From DTFZ01 sp050260375 (lineage in GTDB: Bacteria > Bacillota > Clostridia > Christensenellales > SZUA-584), in contig JBLNCA010000027.1 of the NCBI GenBank assembly GCA_050260375.1, positions 1-45,374 on the forward strand: a stretch of DNA of 45,374 bases, in the 5' to 3' direction. This document shows positions 39,955-45,374 of the stretch, piece by piece. The translations under genes were made by a program, and so were the position numbers. Numbering within the stretch: the stretch's first letter is position 1; the number at the start of each line of letters is the position of its first letter. The notes under the pieces were generated by a model that saw only the letters and a list, made by a program, of their open reading frames with translations, was not told where the DNA came from and did no database searches.

Positions 39955-41370
39955 ATGCAGCTTCAGCTTAAGAACAATTCAAAGAGCACTGCTGTTCCCA
40001 ACAGGTTCATAGAATGCTGTCTTAATGCTCCCGCACGATACACGGAATCATATCTTTATACGCTGATGTACTCCTGCTGCAACGAGGTCTGCGATTTTGA
40101 CATGCTTTGCGCGCGGCTCGGGCTCGACCAGCGCGAAGTGATGGACGTGTTTGAATACTGGCAGGATAAAGGCCTTGCGCGCATCGTAAACACCAACAAC
40201 CGCATAGGCTTGGAGCTCGGCGATTTTTGCAGCCCTGAGGACGACCTTTATACCGAGCGAGAGTTCAACCAGCAGCTTCAGACGATATTCGGCTCACGCC
40301 AGCTCTCGCCCCACGAATATTTAAAGATATACGACTACACCGACACGTTCCGGCTGCCCAAAAAAGTCGTGCTTATGCTCGCGCAGTACTGCGTGCTGCT
40401 CAAAGGAAAGCGCGTATCGATAGCGTACATGGACAAGGTCGCAAAATCCTGGGCGGAGGAAGAGCGCATAGATACGGTAGAAAAAGCTAGCGAAAAGATA
40501 GCGGCTTTCAAGACGGCTTCTTCGGGCATAATGCGGGTACTTAAGCAACTCGGCATATCGGGCAGAGAGCCCACGAAGGACGAGGAAGAGCTGTTTGCAA
40601 AGTGGACGGGCGAATGGAGCTTTACATTGGAAGCCATACTTACGGCTTGCTCGCACACCACGGCCGCACGCGAGCCCAGCTTTAAATACCTGGACCGCAT
40701 ACTCGAACGGCTTCATGCGCAGGGCAGCACGACGTCGAGAAAGATATCCGAGAGCAAGGCGCACGCCGAGCGGTCGCTTAAAAACATACAGGAGCTTATG
40801 CGCATTTTGGGCGAGCTGAGCTTAAAGCCGCCACTCGAATACGAGAGCCTGTATTATAAATGGACCAACGTATACGGCTATAACATGGACATGCTCACCA
40901 AAGCGGCGAAGTTTTTGAGCACGCGAGGCAGAAAGCCGCTGCCTTACGTGGACGCCATACTGACCGACTGGTATAACAACCGTATTACCACCCCGGAGGA
41001 CGCCGACAGCTACATCGCGGAGCAGCGGGCTCTTGACAAGCGCATTGAGGCGGTGTTCAAAGAGGCGGGCATAACGCGCGGCATAACGGACGCGCACCGC
41101 CGGGCGTACTTAAAATGGACAAAGGAATGGGGCATAAGCCACGACGCAATACTTATAGCCGCCGAAATAAGCATGCTTGTGGATAATCCGTACAGGTATC
41201 TTAACACGATACTTACCAACTGGCACAACGCCGGCGTGCACACGGTAAAAGACGCCCAGCGCGAGACCAAAAAGTACAGCGTAAGCCACGCCGCCGATGA
41301 GAGCTTTGAGCGCCCCACCGAAAACTACGACCATCTCGCAATAGACCCGTTCGCGGACGAAGGAGCTTAA
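39955..41370 (+). CDS. dnaD: DnaD-like replication initiation protein with four C-terminal repeats
   Basis: This 471-residue protein has an N-terminal winged-helix region (about 10-85; ARYTESYLYTLMYSCCNEV, CARLGLDQREVMDVFEYWQDKGL) and then four tandem DnaD_C/DnaB_2-type helical units: about 110-190, 200-275, 295-365 and 375-450. Each has a Y/F-x3-L-x2-W-like spine and the closing YLxxIL-x2-W/H pattern (YLDRILERLHAQG, YVDAILTDWYNNR, YLNTILTNWHNAG). DnaD proteins help open DNA at oriC and load the helicase. It ends 3 nt before the dnaC start. Four units are more than the one or two usually seen. Confidence 0.85.
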   Translation: MQLQLKNNSKSTAVPNRFIECCLNAPARYTESYLYTLMYSCCNEVCDFDMLCARLGLDQREVMDVFEYWQDKGLARIVNTNNRIGLELGDFCSPEDDLYTEREFNQQLQTIFGSRQLSPHEYLKIYDYTDTFRLPKKVVLMLAQYCVLLKGKRVSIAYMDKVAKSWAEEERIDTVEKASEKIAAFKTASSGIMRVLKQLGISGREPTKDEEELFAKWTGEWSFTLEAILTACSHTTAAREPSFKYLDRILERLHAQGSTTSRKISESKAHAERSLKNIQELMRILGELSLKPPLEYESLYYKWTNVYGYNMDMLTKAAKFLSTRGRKPLPYVDAILTDWYNNRITTPEDADSYIAEQRALDKRIEAVFKEAGITRGITDAHRRAYLKWTKEWGISHDAILIAAEISMLVDNPYRYLNTILTNWHNAGVHTVKDAQRETKKYSVSHAADESFERPTENYDHLAIDPFADEGA

Positions 41371-41373
41371 GAC

Positions 41374-42294
41374 TTGGGCATATCACAGGTGATTGCGGAG
41401 TTCGAGCGCATCCGCGAAAAAAACAGCATAGAAGAGAGCCGGCGGCTCAAGGAAGTGCTGGCGAATGTACCCGGGTTTGAAGAGGCTCGCCGCAAACTCA
41501 GGGAGGCTCAGCGGCAGCGTATACTGAACGCTTTCGGCGACAATGCACATTATGAGGCCCTTATAAAAGAATTAAAGGAAACGGAGCGAAAGCTGCTCGC
41601 GGACGCGGGGTACGACATACATTACCTAGACCCGATATATTCCTGCGGGCGCTGCTGCGACACCGGGTTCCTTGAGGACGGCGGGCGCTGCGAATGCTTC
41701 AGGAAAAGAGTGCTGGAGGATAAGCTTTCAGAGGCGCGGCTTAACGACGCAGGCGTAAGCTTCGAGAAGTTCGATTTGAATGTGTTTGACGATACGCCCC
41801 TCAATAACGGCAGAACGCAGCGCGATTATATGGCGCAGTATAAGAAAATTGCCGAGGCGTATGCGAACGAATTGCCCGCCTCCCCTCCGATATTCCTGAT
41901 ATCGGGAGGCACGGGGCTTGGCAAGACGTACCTTTCAAAGTGCGTAATGCGCCGCGTAATGGAGCGCGGGTATATGGCTGCTTTTTATACGGCTTACCGG
42001 CTGTTTTCTATATTTCACCAGCACAGGCTGGGCGAAGACGTAGACATCTCTCCGATATTCGAGGTGCCGCTGCTCGTCATAGACGATCTTGGCACCGAGC
42101 CCATGACGCGCAACGTAACGAAAGAATACCTTTTTGACCTCATTAACGAACGAAACGGGCTTCATACGATTATAGTGACTAACCTTACGTTCAATGTATT
42201 AAAGGACAGGTACGGCGAGCGCATACATTCGCGGCTGATGGACAAAAACGCGTCGCTTAAAATACTGCTGTCCGGCAAAGATATAAGATACTAA
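41374..42294 (+). CDS. dnaC: Helicase loader / DnaC-type AAA+ ATPase
   Basis: This 306-residue protein would load the replicative helicase onto DNA. The N-terminal part holds a zinc cluster (C91, C94, C106, C108 in CGRCCDTGF and RCEC) and a coiled segment. The AAA+ part has Walker A GGTGLGKT (178-185), Walker B LLVIDDLGTEP and a sensor/arginine region in RIHSRLMDKN. It is of the DnaC/DnaI/IstB type; the chromosomal context with DnaD argues for DnaC/DnaI rather than IstB. The start is TTG 41374 with AAGGAG in the end of dnaD, 3 nt after that gene's stop. Confidence 0.92.
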   Translation: MGISQVIAEFERIREKNSIEESRRLKEVLANVPGFEEARRKLREAQRQRILNAFGDNAHYEALIKELKETERKLLADAGYDIHYLDPIYSCGRCCDTGFLEDGGRCECFRKRVLEDKLSEARLNDAGVSFEKFDLNVFDDTPLNNGRTQRDYMAQYKKIAEAYANELPASPPIFLISGGTGLGKTYLSKCVMRRVMERGYMAAFYTAYRLFSIFHQHRLGEDVDISPIFEVPLLVIDDLGTEPMTRNVTKEYLFDLINERNGLHTIIVTNLTFNVLKDRYGERIHSRLMDKNASLKILLSGKDIRY

Positions 42295-42355
42295 CGAGTC
42301 TTTAAGCGGCGTATTGGGGGCATAATTATATAAAGCACGCACTCTTGGAGGATAT

Positions 42356-44137
42356 ATGAAACGCAGCGAAATAGACGAAAAATACAAATGGGATTTGAGC
42401 ACGCTTTACGCCTCGGACGAGGATTGGGAGCGCGACTTTACCAAGCTGAAAAACATGCTGCCTGATATAAAGGGCTTAAAGGAAGGCTTCGCGGATACGG
42501 CGCAGAATCTCGCTTCCGCGCTCTCAAAAATGGACGAAGCGGGGATGCTGGCAGAGCGGCTGTATGTTTACGCGAAGATGAGCCGCGACCAGAACAACGC
42601 CGACTCAAAGTACCAGGCGATGGCGGACAGGGCAATGAGCCTTCTCGTAGCTCTTTCGGGCGAGACGTCTTTTGTGGCGCCCGCGCTGCTTGCCAAGGAC
42701 GAAGAAACGCTTTTAGGTTTCATTGACGAGGAAAAGCGAATCGCGCCTTACGCGTTCATGATAAAGGACACGATACGCCAGAAAAGCCATGTGCTTTCCG
42801 AAAACGAAGAGCTGCTGCTGTCGCTCAGCTCCGACTTCTCTTCGGGCGCAAGGGATATATTCACTATGCTCAACAACGCGGACTTAAAGTTCGGAGCAGT
42901 AGATACCCCGGAAGGAAGCGTGCAGTTGACGCACGGCAAATACATAGAATTAATGCAGCACAGAGACAGGAACGTGCGGCGCAGCGCTTACGAAACGTAC
43001 TACGGAGCGTACAAAGGCAGCCTCAACACGATAGCGGCGTCATATTCCACGAGCGTTAAAAAGGACGTGTTCTACTCGAAGGCGAGAAAATATACCAGCG
43101 CGCTTAATAAGGCGCTGTTTGCCGACAACGTGCCCGAGTCGCTTTACGACGGGCTTATTAGCAGCGTGCACGACAACCTTCATGTGATGTACGACTACAT
43201 AGAGACGCGCAAAAAACTGCTTGGGCTTTCCGACATGGCGATGTACGACATATACGTGCCTCTCGCGGGAAAGACCGATGAAAAATACAGCTACGAAAAA
43301 GCAATGCAAATGACCAAACAGGCGCTCGCCCCATTGGGCGAAGAGTACTCGGGCCTGCTCGACAGGGCGCTTAACGAGCGCTGGATAGATGTGTTTGAAA
43401 ACGAGGGCAAGACGAGCGGCGCGTATTCCTGGGGCGCTTACGGCGTACACCCGTATGTGCTGCTTAACCACCGCGGCGACCTTGACAGCGTATACACGAT
43501 AGCGCATGAATTAGGCCACGCAATGCACACGTGGTATTCCCAGCAGAATCAGCCGTATCCTCTCGCGGGCTATACGATATTCGTCGCGGAGGTCGCCTCC
43601 ACCGTCAACGAAGTGCTGCTTACGAAATACCTGCTTGACCATTCAGACGGCGAGCTTAAAAAGTACGTGCTCAACCACTATCTCGACCAGTTCCGCACGA
43701 CGGTGCTGCGCCAGACGATGTTCGCCGAGTTCGAGAAGATATCGCACGCGATGTGCGAGTCGGGCGAGCCGCTTACGCGCGAAAGCCTCTCAAAGGCGTA
43801 TGCCGATTTAAACCGCCTTTATTACGGCCCCGAAATAGACACGGACGAGAACATAGCGGTAGAGTGGGCGAGGATTCCGCACTTTTACAACGCATTTTAC
43901 GTATATAAATATGCGACGGGTTTTTCCGCCGCCGTAATGATAGCCTCAAATATTTACGACAAAAAACAAGGACAATTGGAGGCGTACAAAGAATTCTTAA
44001 AGAGCGGGGGCAGCGACTACCCGCTGGAGCTATTAAAAAAAGCGGGCGTCGACTTTTCGGGCGGCGCGCCGGTGAAGAGCTGCATGAGCGAGTTTAAAAA
44101 GACGCTTGACGAGTTTAAAAGCGTAATGAACGTGTAA
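42356..44137 (+). CDS. pepF: Oligoendopeptidase F
   Basis: This 593-residue M3B zinc peptidase cleaves peptides of about 7-17 residues in the cytosol. The HExxH site is H384-E-L-G-H388 (IAHELGHAMHTW), and the third ligand is expected in EVASTVNEVLL. The N-terminal half carries the helical family domain starting KYKWDLSTLYASDEDWERDF. ATG 42356 has a GGAGGATAT ribosome site. It is followed 39 nt later by a sugar isomerase gene with a GGAGG site, and no terminator lies between. Length is typical (about 600). Confidence 0.96.
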   Translation: MKRSEIDEKYKWDLSTLYASDEDWERDFTKLKNMLPDIKGLKEGFADTAQNLASALSKMDEAGMLAERLYVYAKMSRDQNNADSKYQAMADRAMSLLVALSGETSFVAPALLAKDEETLLGFIDEEKRIAPYAFMIKDTIRQKSHVLSENEELLLSLSSDFSSGARDIFTMLNNADLKFGAVDTPEGSVQLTHGKYIELMQHRDRNVRRSAYETYYGAYKGSLNTIAASYSTSVKKDVFYSKARKYTSALNKALFADNVPESLYDGLISSVHDNLHVMYDYIETRKKLLGLSDMAMYDIYVPLAGKTDEKYSYEKAMQMTKQALAPLGEEYSGLLDRALNERWIDVFENEGKTSGAYSWGAYGVHPYVLLNHRGDLDSVYTIAHELGHAMHTWYSQQNQPYPLAGYTIFVAEVASTVNEVLLTKYLLDHSDGELKKYVLNHYLDQFRTTVLRQTMFAEFEKISHAMCESGEPLTRESLSKAYADLNRLYYGPEIDTDENIAVEWARIPHFYNAFYVYKYATGFSAAVMIASNIYDKKQGQLEAYKEFLKSGGSDYPLELLKKAGVDFSGGAPVKSCMSEFKKTLDEFKSVMNV

Positions 44138-44176
44138 ACGAACAAGCGCTTAAGAGGTCTGTATAGGAGGGTCCAT

Positions 44177-44968
44177 ATGAAGATATGCTTTTCTACATTG
44201 GGATGTCCTGAATGGTCGTTCACCGAAATAATCACCTTTGCTTCCGACTTGGGGTTTGACGGAATAGAGATACGGGGAATAATGAACGAGCTGTTCGTTC
44301 CGGCGATAGACGAGCTTTCACCCGCCAAGATAGAGTCTACAAAGCAGCGGCTTAAGTCGCTGGGTCTTGCTATCCCGTGCCTTACGTCTTCATGCAACTT
44401 AAACGACGAGAACGTTCTCGAGGCTGCCAAAGCGTATATCGATACCGCGAGCGCGATAGGAGCGCCGTACCTGCGGCTGCTGGGCGACGCGGCGCCTGCA
44501 CCCGACGGCGGCGTAAGCATGAAGGTCATAATACCCAACCTTGCCGATATCGCCGATTACGCTAAATCCAAGGGCGTAATGCCGCTTGTCGAGACAAACG
44601 GCTTTTTTGCAAAGACGCGCGTTCTCGCGGCGCTTATTAAGGAAATCGGCCAGGGCAGCGTGGGCGTGCTGTGGGATATACACCACCCCTACCGCTTCTT
44701 CGGCGAAAGCCCGGCTTACACATTGAATAACATAGGGCAGTACATAAAGCACGTGCATATAAAAGACTCGGTAATGGAAGGCAAAAACGTGCGCTACAAG
44801 ATGCTAGGCGAAGGCAACGTACCCATAGAGGCGGCGGTAAAGGCGCTCAAATCTTCGGGTTACGACGGCTTTTACTCTCTCGAATGGGTAAAGCGCTGGG
44901 ACCTTTCGCTGGAAGAGCCGGGCATAGCGTTTTCCCAGTTCAAGGAGTATATGGATCAGCTTAAATAG
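44177..44968 (+). CDS. Sugar phosphate isomerase/epimerase, TIM barrel
   Basis: This 263-residue protein is of the xylose-isomerase-like/AP-endonuclease-2 TIM-barrel fold. It reads KICFSTLGCPEWSFTEIITF, GFDGIEIRG, LVETNGFF, then VLWDIHHPYRFF, VHIKDS and the late YSLEWVKRWD, giving the metal-binding Glu/Asp/His pattern of the family. The substrate (a keto-sugar, inositol derivative or similar) is not predictable. AGGAGGGTCC leads the ATG. No sugar transporter or kinase is nearby. A strong hairpin terminator follows. Confidence 0.87.
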   Translation: MKICFSTLGCPEWSFTEIITFASDLGFDGIEIRGIMNELFVPAIDELSPAKIESTKQRLKSLGLAIPCLTSSCNLNDENVLEAAKAYIDTASAIGAPYLRLLGDAAPAPDGGVSMKVIIPNLADIADYAKSKGVMPLVETNGFFAKTRVLAALIKEIGQGSVGVLWDIHHPYRFFGESPAYTLNNIGQYIKHVHIKDSVMEGKNVRYKMLGEGNVPIEAAVKALKSSGYDGFYSLEWVKRWDLSLEEPGIAFSQFKEYMDQLK

Positions 44969-44985
44969 TTGCTATGACTCGAATG

Positions 44986-45016
44986 ACAGGCCGTAACCGT
45001 ACGGCCTGTTTTGTTA
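44986..45016 (+). terminator. Terminator after the isomerase gene
   Basis: ACAGGCCGTA, loop ACCG, TACGGCCTGT, then TTTGTTATT, starting 18 nt after the stop. Confidence 0.85.
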
Positions 45017-45078
45017 TTACTCCTATTGTCACCATAAAAAGCCTTGCGGCGTATTAAGATTCCGCCAACCGCACAGGG

Positions 45079-45192
45079 TTAAGATTCTTCGTCCTTCGGT
45101 CCTCTGAATGACACATGAGCTTTTGTCTATAAAAACCGGTTTTACGGTATTAGTTGCTTTTGTCATTCAGAGCGCAAGCGAAGAATCCGGGG
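45079..45192 (+). repeat. Imperfect inverted repeat, MITE/REP-like
   Basis: The left arm (GATTCTTCGTCC ... CTCTGAATGACA, 45083-45112) and the right arm (TGTCATTCAGAGCGC ... GAAGAATCC, 45163-45190) are inverted copies with a diverged middle, about 50 nt apart. The ends TGTCATTCAGAG and GAAGAATC resemble short dispersed repeats common in Clostridia. There is no gene between 45017 and 45255. Confidence 0.6.
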
Positions 45193-45255
45193 GATCAGTT
45201 ATCTGCACCCTATTTACACCCCATAAAGCCTTACAATTTGCCCTGGGAATCAGTA

Positions 45256-45374
45256 ATCGAGTAGGAGGTAGGTGATTATTTCACCTACCGACCTCTCACA
45301 CCACCGTACGTACCGTTCGGTATACGGCGGTTCAAATAGGAATTAGTGTACTAATAAATACCTTTCGGTTATTG
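45256..45374 (-). mobile_element. Group IIC intron, 3' end (domains V and VI), runs off the right edge
   Basis: On the minus strand the domain V hairpin is ACCGCCGTA-TACC-GAAC-GGTA-CG-TACGGTGGT, with the two-nucleotide bulge and catalytic triad position of class C. Domain VI follows (GGTAGGTGA/TCACCTACC) and then CTCCTACTCGAT, so the 3' splice site is near 45256. The maturase and 5' half lie beyond the edge. Confidence 0.85.

Noticed and set aside
41374..42294. IstB-type transposition helper
   Set aside because: The AAA+ part is similar, but there is no transposase, no inverted repeats, and the gene is coupled to dnaD. A chromosomal helicase loader fits better.

Overview
The window reads as chromosomal DNA of a Bacillota bacterium of class Clostridia, with roughly balanced base composition. 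The grounds are: the Firmicutes order of the S10-spc-alpha ribosomal superoperon with secY, adk, map, infA and an ECF module at its end; zinc-type S14; zinc-LID adenylate kinase; a Noc-like ParB protein; a DnaD/DnaC-type helicase-loading pair; and a condensation-domain/DUF6320 pair. Several proteins would fit a Christensenellales- or Oscillospirales-like gut lineage, but that is a guess. Nothing here fixes the species.

Both ends are pieces of group IIC introns in the same orientation. About 117 nt of an intron 5' end lies at the left and about 119 nt of a 3' end (domains V-VI) at the right. The window is therefore probably one assembly contig bounded by a multicopy intron. Left to right it holds: tRNA-Thr with its terminator; a frameshifted MFS transporter; tRNA-Leu(GAG) followed by about 760 bp of modular repeats that re-create the tRNA 3' end and a terminator (the most unusual structure in the window); a signalling block (FIST protein, two GGDEF cyclases, a CheY-like receiver, a CheC-like phosphatase) around an aminoglycoside-phosphotransferase-like remnant; a cupin; a stand-alone TrpB2-type tryptophan synthase beta with a short overlapping leader ORF; and a FapA/DUF342 protein.

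From 11.2 to 30.6 kb the minus strand carries the translation block. It begins with rpsJ (promoter and structured leader at 30.6-30.9 kb) and runs rpsJ-rplC-rplD-rplW-rplB-rpsS-rplV-rpsC-rplP-rpmC-rpsQ-rplN-rplX-rplE-rpsZ-rpsH-rplF-rplR-rpsE-rpmD-rplO-secY-adk-map-KOW protein-infA-rpmJ-rpsM-rpsK-rpsD-rpoA-rplQ. The energizing module of an ECF vitamin transporter (ecfA, ecfA, ecfT) and truA follow. These genes make ribosomal proteins, the RNA polymerase alpha subunit, the translocon, start-methionine processing and adenylate balance.

From 31 to 45 kb there is a mixed housekeeping region: a four-cysteine MazG-like protein, a corrinoid adenosyltransferase, WalJ, a PadR repressor with a metallo-beta-lactamase partner, RlmH, Noc, a condensation/acyltransferase-like enzyme with a zinc-ribbon membrane protein, MurA, DnaD and DnaC helicase-loading proteins, oligoendopeptidase F and a TIM-barrel sugar isomerase. 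walJ, rlmH, noc and dnaD/dnaC together resemble gene sets found near oriC in other Firmicutes, but no origin is visible.
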